A stretch of DNA of 64,000 bases from Sipunculus nudus. Its lineage: Eukaryota; Annelida; Sipuncula; Golfingiida; Sipunculidae. Position 1 is the stretch's first letter, and each line of letters begins with the position of its first letter. Below are positions 46,075-56,351 of this stretch, in pieces. The notes under the pieces were generated by a model. It was not told the DNA's origin. It saw only the letters and a list, made by a program, of their open reading frames with translations, and did no database searches. The translations under genes and the position numbers were made by a program. The DNA lies in the NCBI GenBank assembly GCA_026874595.1, contig CM049318.1:40590456-40654455 (forward strand), given 5' to 3'.

Positions 46075-48310
46075 CGGTCAGGCCAGGGTCGCAAAAAGAA
46101 AAAATATAATATCATTCAGAAAAACTCATGTAAACAAAATATTGTGAGTGATTCTATAAGTATAAAGGAGGATGCAGATTTAGTATGTAATAATGATTAT
46201 ATTGTGTGTGATAATTCTCTTAATATTCGTAGTACAGATTCAGGTAGTTTACTGTCTTCTCATTTAAGGTTTGCACTTGAAGATGATGAAGCACTATCTT
46301 TCTTTCCGGCACTGCACACTAATACTAACCATGATCATAATAATGGTGAGGATGATGATGCACGACTAACAGGAAAACTGACCGTTCACACAGGTGAGTT
46401 AACAACACCTTGTTCTTATATTCATTCTTTATTATCCACTGAACAGGTAAGCACATCTCTACATAATTACCCGAATATTAAAATAAATGATTCAAAATCT
46501 AAAGAAGCACCAAACAAAGTTCTTAAATTAATTTCTTGGAATGTTGGAGGACTAAAATCAAAATTACATTTGCCAGAATTTAGGCAAATGGTTGCACAGT
46601 GTGATATTTTATGTATTCTTGAGACATGGGCTACTATTTCAGATGATTTTGCCAGGTATTTTAATGATTTCCTCTGTTTTAGTAAAGCAAGAGATCAGAT
46701 TTCAAGAGGGGGGGTCCTCGTGTGCATACGTAAACACTGTAGTTTAAAAATTTTGAAGGTTCTTAAATATATAGACATGATAGCATTAATATTGGATGGC
46801 AATACTTTTAATTTAAAAAAGGACATATTGTTGGTGTGTGCATATATTGCACCAGAGGGCTCTCCGATATATAACCATGTTGATGAAAATGATGGAATTT
46901 TGAGATTGGAAAATATTATAATTCAAATACTTTCTCAGTATGGAGATTTAAGCATTGTTATAATGGGAGATCTAAATGCAAGAATTGGTAATCTACCAGA
47001 TTTTATTGAAAATGATTATTTAAAATTCATTGGTATAGAGAATGTATATCCTACTGATCAATTTGTCATTAACAGAAGTACTAGAGATGGTAAAACAAAT
47101 AGGTTTGGATTTTCCCTTCAAAACCTTTGCTGTTCACTAAATGTTCATATATTAAATGGCAGAGTTGCCCCAGATTTAACTGGTGAGTACACATGTTTTA
47201 CTTATGCAGGACAAAGTGTTGTGGATTTTATTATAGTCAGCACAGACCTTTATGGTTTTGTCAATTCTTTTCTTGTATCAACTTTAGATATATCTGATCA
47301 CTTACCAATAATATGTTCCATGAATGTTAAATCAAAAGACAGTGTAAAACATTTAGGACAGGATATGCATGTAAATCCATGGGTAAAATACAAATTTAAA
47401 ATAAGTGACATAAGAAAAATACATCTAATGCTAGAACAACCTGAATGTCACAGATACCAGCAGTTATTTTACCAGTGTTCTGATAATGATGTGGATGCTG
47501 CAGTAAAGCAACTTATAAATATATTTAGATGTATAGTAGTTGAATGTAAGGGTAATAAGCATAAAGATGGAGATGGTTTGGTTCAACCTGATTGGTGGGA
47601 TGAAACTTGTACGAATGCAAAGCATAATAAATTGAAAGCATTGAATATATACAGAAAATCAGGACATCAGAATGATTTGAAGAAATACAGAGTCATGAGG
47701 CAAAATTTTAAAAATATTTGTGTAAACAAAAAGGAAGTGTTTGAACAGGAGTCATTAACCAGAGTGATGAAAAATAACAATACAAATGAGCTATGGAGAT
47801 ACATGAAAAACTTTAAAAGGCATAGAAAAACAACTAGCATTAAAGCAGAAAGTTGGTTCAGTTATTTTAGGGATTTACTGAATGGTAGTAGAAATGTTAT
47901 TTCTGATGATATTTATAATACGGCACATGTGTATATAGAAAGAAGTTATGATGAGAATGCGGAAAGTGGGGAACTTAATGATTATATAACACTACATGAA
48001 ATTGAGAATGCTGTAAAACAGATGCCTACAGGTAAATCACCTGGGCCTGATGGCTTGTCAGTTAATCTTATTAAACCTATTATTCAATATTTACTTCCAT
48101 TGTTGGAAAAATTGTTTAATGATATTCTTCACTCTGGTAGCTTTCCAGAACAGTGGAGTGAAGCAATTATTTATCCATTACATAAAAATGGGCCGGTGGA
48201 TGACCCAGGAAATTACAGGGGTATATCTTTATTAAATGTATTAGGTAAAATTTTCACAAAAATTTTGAACAATAGATTGCTTTGTTATGTTGAAAATTCA
48301 ATATATTGTC
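46075..48310 (+). CDS. LINE ORF2, endonuclease and start of RT
   Basis: Open from the codon after the ORF1 stop, in the same frame. No ATG occurs until 46588, which already lies inside the endonuclease. The endonuclease shows SWNVGG, CILETW, MGDLNARIG and DHLPI, the APE-type motifs, so it should nick target DNA. The RT begins with GKSPGPDGLSVNLIKP and proceeds to NRLLCYVENSI, where a one-base frame slip at about 48301-48308 shifts to the next frame. The residues read past that point in this frame are out of register. Confidence 0.92.
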
Positions 48311-49934
48311 AGAAGCTCAGGCAGGGTATAGAAAAGGCTATTGCACCATTGATAATGCATTTGTTTTATATGGATCAATTAAAAAATACTTAACCAAGAG
48401 AAGAGGTAGACTCTACTGTATATATATAGATTTTTCTAAGGCATTTGATTGTGTACAACATAATATTTTATGGTATGTTTTGTTAAAACAAGGTATAAAT
48501 GGCAAAATATTAAAAGTTTTAAGATCTATGTACTCAAACATGAAATCATGTATTCTTACAGACAGTGGGACCACTGAATACTTTAAATGCACTTTAGGGA
48601 CGAGGCAGGGATGTATGGTAAGTCCTTTATTATTTTCTATTTTTATAAATGAATTTTATTCAACTTTAAATACCTCTGGCTGCAATGGAATATATATTAA
48701 TGAACAAGTTCCAAATCTTATGACTTTAATGTTCGCCGATGATATAGTGAATTTTGCAGACACACCCGGAAGACTCCAGAAACAAATAGATCATTTAGAA
48801 AAATTTTGCAGGGAATATGGCATGAAGGTTAACTTAAATAAAACTAAAATAATGGTATTTAGACATGGGGGTGCTCTTCGCAAAACAGAAAAATGGTACT
48901 TAGAAGGCAAAAAGATTGATGTTGTAACTGACTATAAATATCTTGGTATTCTATTTACAACTACAGTTTCATGGACTAAGACACAAAAATTACAAGCCAT
49001 TCAAGCCAATAAAGTGGTTTGCTTTATTAGGAATTTTAATGGGAAATTTAAAAATTTAAGCGTCAGTCAACTTTTTTACCTTTTTGACACTATGGTTCTT
49101 CCTATTCTTTTATATGGAAGTGAACTCTGGGGGTACGACAGAGTAGAGTTGATAGAAAGAGTACAATACCAGTTTTGTAAATATATTTTAAAAGTCAATA
49201 CATGTACTGTAAATGTGGCAGTTTTGGGAGAATGTGGGCGTCTCCCCTTGTTTGTGAAGTACTCCTTAAGATGCTTGAAATATTGGACCCGGCTATTGCA
49301 TATGAATGAAAACAGGTACCCTAAATATTTATATGGATTGTTATTACAGCGAGATTACAATGGAAAAACAACTTGGGTTACACATGTAAGGTCTTTACTA
49401 TTTCAAGCTGGTTACGGCTATATTTGGATGGCTCAAACTGTGGGAGACATTAATAATTTTCTTAATTGTATTAAACAGCGAATAATGGATATGGCAGTTC
49501 AGGAATGGCATAGTGATGTTAATACATGTAATAAACTATACTCATATGTAGTTTTTAAGTCTATGTTGACATTAGAAAAATATTTAATTTGTGTTCCTAA
49601 TATTAGTTATAGAAGTGCATTGGCAAAATTAAGATGCTCAAATCACATGTTAGCCATAGAGGTTGGTCGTCATAAGGGCATAAGTAGAGAAGAGAGAATT
49701 TGCATGTATTGTTTTAAACTTGGTTATAATATAATTGAAGATGAATCACATTTTCTACTAGAGTGTCCCTTATACGCCGATTTGCGTAGGAAGTATCTGC
49801 CTGAAAATTTGTATGAGCCTACTGAACAGAATTTTATAAATGTTTTTAATATGAAAGATTCCCACAATATCATAAATCTTGCAGCATATGTTTTTCACTG
49901 TTTCAGAAAAAGGACCATAGAATTCTTCATATGA
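48306..49934 (+). CDS. LINE ORF2, RT core and C-terminal domain
   Basis: Continues after the frame slip with SEAQAGYRKGY, then YIDFSKAFDCVQHN, LGTRQGCMVSPLLFSIF and LMFADDIVNF (catalytic FADD intact, 48732-48743). A long post-RT region ends in a Cys/His segment CMYCFKLGYN...SHFLLEC, the zinc-knuckle-like end common in non-LTR elements. No stop interrupts these 540 codons. Confidence 0.92.
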   Translation: MSEAQAGYRKGYCTIDNAFVLYGSIKKYLTKRRGRLYCIYIDFSKAFDCVQHNILWYVLLKQGINGKILKVLRSMYSNMKSCILTDSGTTEYFKCTLGTRQGCMVSPLLFSIFINEFYSTLNTSGCNGIYINEQVPNLMTLMFADDIVNFADTPGRLQKQIDHLEKFCREYGMKVNLNKTKIMVFRHGGALRKTEKWYLEGKKIDVVTDYKYLGILFTTTVSWTKTQKLQAIQANKVVCFIRNFNGKFKNLSVSQLFYLFDTMVLPILLYGSELWGYDRVELIERVQYQFCKYILKVNTCTVNVAVLGECGRLPLFVKYSLRCLKYWTRLLHMNENRYPKYLYGLLLQRDYNGKTTWVTHVRSLLFQAGYGYIWMAQTVGDINNFLNCIKQRIMDMAVQEWHSDVNTCNKLYSYVVFKSMLTLEKYLICVPNISYRSALAKLRCSNHMLAIEVGRHKGISREERICMYCFKLGYNIIEDESHFLLECPLYADLRRKYLPENLYEPTEQNFINVFNMKDSHNIINLAAYVFHCFRKRTIEFFI

Positions 49935-50157
49935 TTTCTATTCATCTATTCATTTATTTCAGTGTTTGTACCAAAATGTTTATGTGTAAATGTATGTGAA
50001 ATATGTGTATGTGTACATGTATGTTTACACCTTGTTATTGTTGTATATTGTTTTATTTAAGTCACCGTGACATTGTTGATATTTTGAATGTTGTAGCTAT
50101 CGCTGGAACTTTGGGCCTGAGGCCTTTTTCCTGAATAAAAACTTTCTTTCTTTCTTT

Positions 50158-50169
50158 CCTTCGGCAGTC
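50158..50169. repeat. LINE target site duplication, right
   Basis: CCTTCGGCAGTC, identical to 44862-44873. It directly follows the (CTTT)n tail. Confidence 0.92.
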
Positions 50170-53061
50170 GATCAAACCATTGAAAGGTAACACTCGTCTC
50201 ATGTAAGCTCTGTTCCTAAACGAAGCACGTGTTATTTATGCCAAGCACGTCTTGTTTACAGGCCGTTACAATCCTTCCCGTTCATCTAGGGTCATATTCA
50301 ATTTTTTGTGCAAGACCATACAGAGGCTTTGTCGTTTAAATCCCGCAAACCTAGTTTAGTGGTGTTAGTAAAATCATTAATGTATTGAAACCTTAGTTTT
50401 TGCCAGTGTCATCAAGGGTATGTTTGTCCTTCATGGTGGTAAAATAAGTATCCCATGCAAAGTATTTTCATTTGTTTTAATTAACAAAGATAAAAATGGC
50501 CGAAAGCGTCTTTGATATATATCACTGTCATGGAGCCTGAGGAAACGAATATATATATAAAAAAATGAATAAATATATAAAAAATATATAAATATAAATA
50601 AAAATACATAGAACAAACATAATCCTTTACTGTTCGCTGCAGGCTTCAGTTCAAATGCAACTTCATCTGCAATTGCATTTGAAAATGCTGCATTTGCAGT
50701 GAATTGCAGAGCTGAAAACATTCGAGAGCAATTGCATTTCTTAAGTATTATCTCAAAACATGAGTCACAGAAAACTTAGGAATCATTTGAATAAACTGTC
50801 TACAATATATTCTGTCGTGACTGGTTTCAGTAGTTTCTTAGAGAAAGTCCATTACAAAATACACACATATATGTGCATTAAATGGTAAATAAATACAAAT
50901 CCATTTTGTGCATTTGCTCTTTCCTTTGTTTTTTCCATGTTGTCGCATTTGCACTTGACATTATTTGCATTAAAATGCATTTGCATCCAGTCGCATTTGA
51001 ACCCTATCCTGTACCACTGGCATTGATCCCTTTAACATGTAACTAAGTGATGAGAATGAGTGCAGTGTACAATGGTCATCGTTGGTGTTGTGGTTCACAA
51101 TGACGAGCCTTACTATGTCCCCAAGGATAATATTAATACCAGGACAACCAGAAGTGAAGCAACTCACTGTTGCCATGACAAACCTGGTTCTAGAAATTAT
51201 AGATTGTCTTCTCCTAATGGACCAGCATACAAGAACGTCACATTAATAACATAACGTTAATTTGGGCTTGTATATATTAATTCCGCCCACTCCTCTCCAA
51301 ACTGAAACCTTAGCAAGTACAGGAATAACTGTTAAATGATTTATCCCATTGACTTTTACGCTAATATTGTTATATGCTATGTGGCTAATGCGTCTATGTT
51401 TGCCCGTCTATCTAGGCAAACAAACTGACCTTTATCAAATACAGGCAGATTCGAAATAAAATGATGCAAACAGCGATTACATTGGTTATAGAATTGAGAA
51501 ATGTTAGAAGGTAATCCCCTGAATTATGTAGAACAAGAGTTATCTGGTTTGTTATTTAACTCGTTAATGAGTTACTGTCACTTTCTATCTATTTGCTACA
51601 TTACTCTAGAGTTTCAATTAAGTTTACATTAAATCAATGTGAAGCAAGCTACTTTGTCTGACAGATAGTATAATTGTTCTGACGGCAGGAATGTGCTGCA
51701 CTCAGGGTATTGGGCTACAGAGTTCGCAAACAATCAAGATGCATCTCTAAGATCATTTACTCGCACACTTTTAACATATACTTAAATTTTGATTACGACA
51801 TACAGTTTTGCATATATTGTATCTGTATCGGTTTTCGAGAATGAAAAGTTACTTGAAAATGTAAATTGTGGACATACTTGCACTGTGATGAATGGTTATT
51901 TATCATTGCCAATATCCGTTCTCCTCTGCAGAAAGGTTCTCACCCCCGAAGCCGGGCCTAATTTTTACTCTTAAATAAAAGAGCCTGTCAGAGTGAAAAA
52001 GCTCGTATTATCAAAAATCCCACTGGGAATCTCAATGGAGATTGAAACATTTGAGTTACTTTGAAAAAGCAAAAATCAACCATACCAATCGTTAAATATG
52101 TTTGCATACATTCTGACGACACTAACCATGTGCAACTATAATTCATTCAAATCTTGAAATTCGGTTAATCATCCTGCATTTTTTTTTTTTTTTTTAATTT
52201 TAGCCGCATGTCTTCCACGTGTTATGCTTTGACAGTCACGTCGTGCGAGGCACAGGTACTTACGGCGGTTATTATAAGGTCGGATTTACGCTTTCGGTTG
52301 TACCTTTACTTGCATGTTTGTGTTCTTTTCCTCCCCTTAATGTGCTGTATACAGGGATATCCTTTCCCATTGTAGTTTTCCGTCATGAGAAGGCCCTATC
52401 AAGATTACATTGTCTATATGTTTCTTTTCAGAGAGTAGTTGTGAAATTGTGGGTCGGACGAGAGCAAACCCGAAGATAGCCCCATTTCATTTTGGGATAT
52501 CATGATAACAGTTTTCTGAACTAAGGTTTGCTAACGACCCCGTGGAACGCCACTCATTGGACTTACACTTTGTGGATGGGGAAAATCAGTGTAGAACCAT
52601 TACCATGTGTTTGGTTTGGACCCGAGCTACAGCCAGTCAAACGAGGATTCTGCAGATATTTACTTTAGATTGTTAAGACGTGTACCCACCTAAATGATGT
52701 CGTCCGGAACACAATGATACTACACAGTGCTCATGCGTGTAACTTTATTCCTCACGATTTTGGTGCACATGTTATATACGTCGGAAACCTTCAGATTAAT
52801 TCCCTAATCATATATTGTACTGCACGCATACTAACCGTGATAACAAAACTGTGCTGAAATAAAACAGACTATTCAGAACTGGTCATAGAATTATGTGATA
52901 CTCATTGTCATCTCAAGATTCTATTGTTTTAATTAAAATTCTAAGTTTTTAATTAAGTATTACAAATTACCATCTACGCAGACTCTAATGCGCACAAAAA
53001 TTGCTCAAGAAGGCTTTAGTAGCTTTATCTTTCATGACCAAAACGGGGATATACTGAAGTC
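50170..53061. other. No gene seen upstream of the receptor
   Basis: Non-coding. A segment at 50640-51000 repeats gcaattgcatttg-like words several times. A T-tract lies near 52180-52196. The 5' UTR and promoter of the receptor gene must lie here or further left, but no TATA box or 5' exon could be fixed. Confidence 0.4.
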
Positions 53062-54024
53062 ATGGCGTCAGCGAGCCCTCCCCAAGGGCCAGGGATAAAC
53101 ACAACACTGGAAGCCGAGTCAGAAACTGGCGGGAACAGTTACAACATGCAGCCCTTCATTGTGCTATATAGCATGTGTATTTTGTTTATTTTAATCGGGA
53201 ATGTACTTATAGCAGTGATAATACTTAGAACTCCCCTGCTCAGGAGGAATTATTCAAACATGTTTCTGCTATCACTGGTGATTGCTAGGGCTTGTATTGG
53301 GGTTCTTGTTGTGCCGGGAGAGATCACTGCAATGTTTTCAGAAGCCTACTTAGGCTCAGTTTTTTGCCGTTTGTGCCATTATTTCGGTATGGCAAGCGGG
53401 GCTTGCAGTGTCTTCAGTATTACAGTTATCGCGATTATCAACTGGTACTTCAAAACACGAGCTGCTGACAGGCCATTAATGACAAAGCCGAAAAGCGCAG
53501 TTGTTATTTTCCTAATCTGGGGTGTCAGTTTTGTATACTCCATCCGTCAGCCTGTCATGTTCGATCTCATCGCGCTACATGTTAGCAGTGGAGATAAGAT
53601 AAAACAAATTGTCTCCTGTGACGTCAGACTAGAATGCGAGTCCTACTTCAGAATATTCACACTCATTGATTTCATTCTGCTCTTTGTCACACCATTAGCC
53701 ACCATCCTTTTCTGTCACATCAAAGTACTGAGTAAACTCGAATATAACCCGAGGAAGAACACTGCCGAAGTTCATATGCCCATCGTTCTGGTGTCTTTAT
53801 GCTCGGCTCCACCATATATTTTTCAGCTTATTTGCCACTGGGGGTCTTTCTCTGTCAACAATGCGGATTTGATTGGAATTATCTTGAAGCTGATTTCATT
53901 TTCTAATGGATGGATTAATGTTATTGTGTGCCTTGTTTACAGGAAAGACGTGCGTACTGGATTTTCACGGATTTTTAGAACACCTATGACATCACAAGTA
54001 CAAGAGATTTCAATATGCAAATAA
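53062..54024 (+). CDS. Divergent rhodopsin-like 7-transmembrane receptor
   Basis: 320 residues in one exon, ATG in fair context (gtcATGg). Seven hydrophobic segments fall at about 31-55, 66-87, 103-126, 144-163, 198-222, 238-259 and 267-292. Residue 47 is the TM1 Asn of the GN pair, C102 and C186 or C192 could form the ECL1-ECL2 disulfide, and P211 and P250 match the TM5 and TM6 prolines. Yet the TM2 Asp is Arg76, the DRY position reads INW (126-128), the TM6 toggle Trp is Ser248, and NPxxY reads NVIVC (286-290). The N-terminus carries an N-glycosylation site (NTT). It sits in the plasma membrane. The ligand is unknown, and the nearest known type may be a peptide-receptor-like class A protein (inference). 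An aataaa lies about 115 bases after the stop. It could instead be a non-signalling or constitutively biased receptor. Confidence 0.85.
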   Translation: MASASPPQGPGINTTLEAESETGGNSYNMQPFIVLYSMCILFILIGNVLIAVIILRTPLLRRNYSNMFLLSLVIARACIGVLVVPGEITAMFSEAYLGSVFCRLCHYFGMASGACSVFSITVIAIINWYFKTRAADRPLMTKPKSAVVIFLIWGVSFVYSIRQPVMFDLIALHVSSGDKIKQIVSCDVRLECESYFRIFTLIDFILLFVTPLATILFCHIKVLSKLEYNPRKNTAEVHMPIVLVSLCSAPPYIFQLICHWGSFSVNNADLIGIILKLISFSNGWINVIVCLVYRKDVRTGFSRIFRTPMTSQVQEISICK

Positions 54025-54565
54025 AGACACGTGCCGAATAGGCGTCTACTTTTAGATTTTTTTTACAGAAGGAAATAATCTTAAGAAAACTCTTTATGAA
54101 ATCTTGCATTGTATATGTTGTATTTTGAAATATCTGAGGAATAAACGGGACAAGTATAATCACTTGCGTTGTCTTACCTGTTGCCGTTTTGATTAATGGA
54201 AAAAAGAGCAACTGGTTATTTAAAAGCCGGTCTGTATTGTTTATTATAAATTTTCTTTATGGAATTTTTTTTTGTCTCGTTTGCAAATTAATTTGTCTTT
54301 AACACAAGAATTACTTTTTCGGTCAAAACTCACTGTACATTATTTACTTTTCGTCTAGTTTAACCGTCGTAAACTAAGATGTAGAATCCAAGGAATTATT
54401 CCAGTTTGTTCTTTGTTCGGAGGATGTTCTGCCCTATCGCATTCGGATAAATTTTGAATTTAATCTCATTTTCAATTTCAGGACTATACTTCGGATACAA
54501 GGGATGCCCAACGTCGCATAAACATAATGGGTTCAAGGAGGCGGGCAAAAGGAAGCTGAGATAAG
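54025..54565. other. 3' flank of the receptor gene, no feature
   Basis: AT-rich. It includes an aataaa at about 54140, which may end the receptor transcript. No other gene is seen. Confidence 0.4.
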
Positions 54566-54720
54566 TGTTACGGGGTGACATAAAAGCGGACCGAACTGTC
54601 TAGCTAGTGAAGCTTGGTTTGCTGGCGAAACTTTTGGTACGCCGGACAAGTGCGCCACCGATATGGGTTCGAATGCCGGATCGGCCCAGTATTTTCCCCT
54701 AAGCAATTTGTCTTCGAACA
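54566..54720 (+). repeat. LTR, left copy of the miniature element
   Basis: 155 bp, contains a ggttcgaat word and ends cttcgaaca directly before the primer site. Confidence 0.8.
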
Positions 54721-54839
54721 AATGGGGGCTCGTCCAACGTGACGGTAAAACTTTGTGGCCCAGGGGATGAGCTCACCACAGTGTGACTCCTGGGATAATT
54801 AGTCTTGTTCTGATAGCAGAACGCTCTTAAGAGGGGGTG

Positions 54840-54988
54840 TGTTACGGGGTGACATAAAAGCGGACCTAACTGTCTCGCTGGTGAAGCTTGCTCTTCTAGC
54901 GAAGCGGTTGGAACTTGTGCGCCACCAACATGGGTTCGAATCCGGGATCGGCCCAATGTTTTCCCCTGAGCAATTTGTCTTCGTAACA
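54840..54988 (+). repeat. LTR, right copy of the miniature element
   Basis: 149 bp. Its outer ends TGTTACG and CGTAACA are a perfect 7-bp inverted pair. Confidence 0.8.
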
Positions 54989-55361
54989 TTAGTTAGAGAT
55001 ATGTACAGGCAACATATGGATGGTATGAAGCTGTTGAAAATGAGAATTTCAATACAGAGAAACAGATAAAGCCCCAGTCACACCAAGGATACGACCAGGT
55101 TACGACAAGTCCACAGCCGAAAATTAGAGGAATCGCTGGACAATCGTGAGTAGAGCGTCGGGGCTGATTGCTGGATGAACAAGTGACCCATGGGTCATGA
55201 CGCTCAGCTGACTGGGAAGAGATTCGCAAAAGGAAATTTTATCATCAGAATGGTAGTATATACCCATTCAACTGAAGCATCAAACAGATTAACCAACAGG
55301 CCAAGATTTAGTCTGTATTTATATATCTCAAAAATAGAGAAAAATGTGTAAACTTTTAAAA

Positions 55362-56351
55362 CTAGAATACGGGTAACCGACAAGTGACTACATGTATCTG
55401 CCAAAATCGGATAGTGAGGCATGGATTGAGTGGCAAGGGGAAATAGAGTGAGGTATGTTGCATATTAGCATAGATGTCTGCAGCCTAAATGTGTATGTAG
55501 GTTGTGCCACCTACCACAAATCCAGAAAGCTGTCCAAGTTGTATACACCTGCAAAATTTTAGGCAGAAAAGTCAAACCACTACATGTATATGAGCGATTT
55601 TTGCCCATGGCAGACAAACAGACAAACACTGTGCAAAAATCTTTGCAGGTAACCCCTCCAGTTTTGTGTATGATAAAGACCTATGTGAGATCTAAACACA
55701 TGCACAATTTTGGCCCAATTGGTCAAATGGTTCCTGAGATATGAGCTTGGATGTGTCCAGCGTTAACTAGAATGTAGGTGGCGCCACCTGTCATAAAATC
55801 AAGAAAGCTGTCCACGATGTATAAACCTGCAAAATTTTAGGCAGTTATGTCGAACCACTACAGAGAAATGAGTAATTTTAGGCCACGGCAGACTAACAGA
55901 CAGACGCTGTGCAAACATTGTTACAGGTGGCGCCACCATTTTTTGTGTATGTTACAGAGCTATCAAAGGGCTACATTTGTATAAATTTTATTTCCTGATC
56001 GGTCAAACGGTTCCCGAGATATAAGCTTGGATGTCATCAGCGTGAACGTGAACGTAAGTGGCGCCACCTGTCATAAAATCAAGAAAGCTATCCTGGATGT
56101 ATACACATGACGAATTTCAGGTGAATTAGTCGAGTGGAAACAGACCCACAAATGGACACTGGATAGAGAGGAAAGGTCAGAGGTCAATGCAAATTGGTTA
56201 GGCACCAGTTCACATGTGACCCGATAATAGGTGTAAGTTTGGGAAAAATCGGTCCATTAGTCTCCGAGGAGCTCTCTGGAAACGAATGCCGCCGCGGCGG
56301 AGGAACTCGGTCAAAAACATAGTATCCGCAAAACTTCGTTTTGGCGGATAC
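55362..56351 (-). mobile_element. Element B, inverted copy of element A
   Basis: Read on the minus strand, it starts GTATCCGCCAAAACGAAGTT (hairpin 56351-56322), has a (CCG)-rich run, then GGTGGCGCCACC-type motifs at about 56049, 55925 and 55777, then a degenerate palindrome GTAGTCACTTGTCGGTTAC, CCGTATT and CTAG at 55365-55362. It is shorter than element A because it carries fewer core units. It lies head-on against array 2. Confidence 0.8.

Larger units (their letters stand above)
44874..50157 (+). mobile_element. Near-intact APE-type LINE, 5.3 kb
   Basis: A full-length non-LTR retrotransposon with a short 5' UTR, ORF1 (45001-46074), ORF2 (46075-49934, one frameshift), a 3' UTR ending gaataaaaac and a (CTTT)n tail. 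It is flanked by a 12-bp target duplication. Endonuclease, reverse transcriptase and a C-terminal zinc-knuckle region are all present. The clade is uncertain; the long post-RT region resembles invertebrate I/jockey-group elements (inference). The perfect duplication and a single visible coding lesion indicate a fairly recent insertion. Confidence 0.95.
54566..54988 (+). mobile_element. Miniature LTR element (TRIM-like), 423 bp
   Basis: Two ~150-bp direct repeats (54566-54720 and 54840-54988, about 85% identical) begin TGTTACGGGG and end CGAACA or CGTAACA. They bracket only 119 bp. The inner segment opens with TGGGGGCTCGTCC (54723-54735), the primer-site sequence complementary to a tRNA-Pro 3' end, and closes with the purine tract AAGAGGGGGTG just before the second repeat. 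That order defines an LTR retrotransposon stripped of genes. No clear target duplication (flanks ATAAG and TTAGT) remains. It encodes nothing. Confidence 0.82.

Noticed and set aside
54566-54988. Endogenous gammaretrovirus, because of the tRNA-Pro-type primer site
   Set aside because: No gag, pol or env remains in 119 bp of internal sequence, and this primer site also occurs in other LTR elements. It is treated as a miniature LTR element.
54561-54993. Target duplication for the miniature LTR element
   Set aside because: The flanks ATAAG and TTAGT do not match well enough to call a 4-5 bp duplication.
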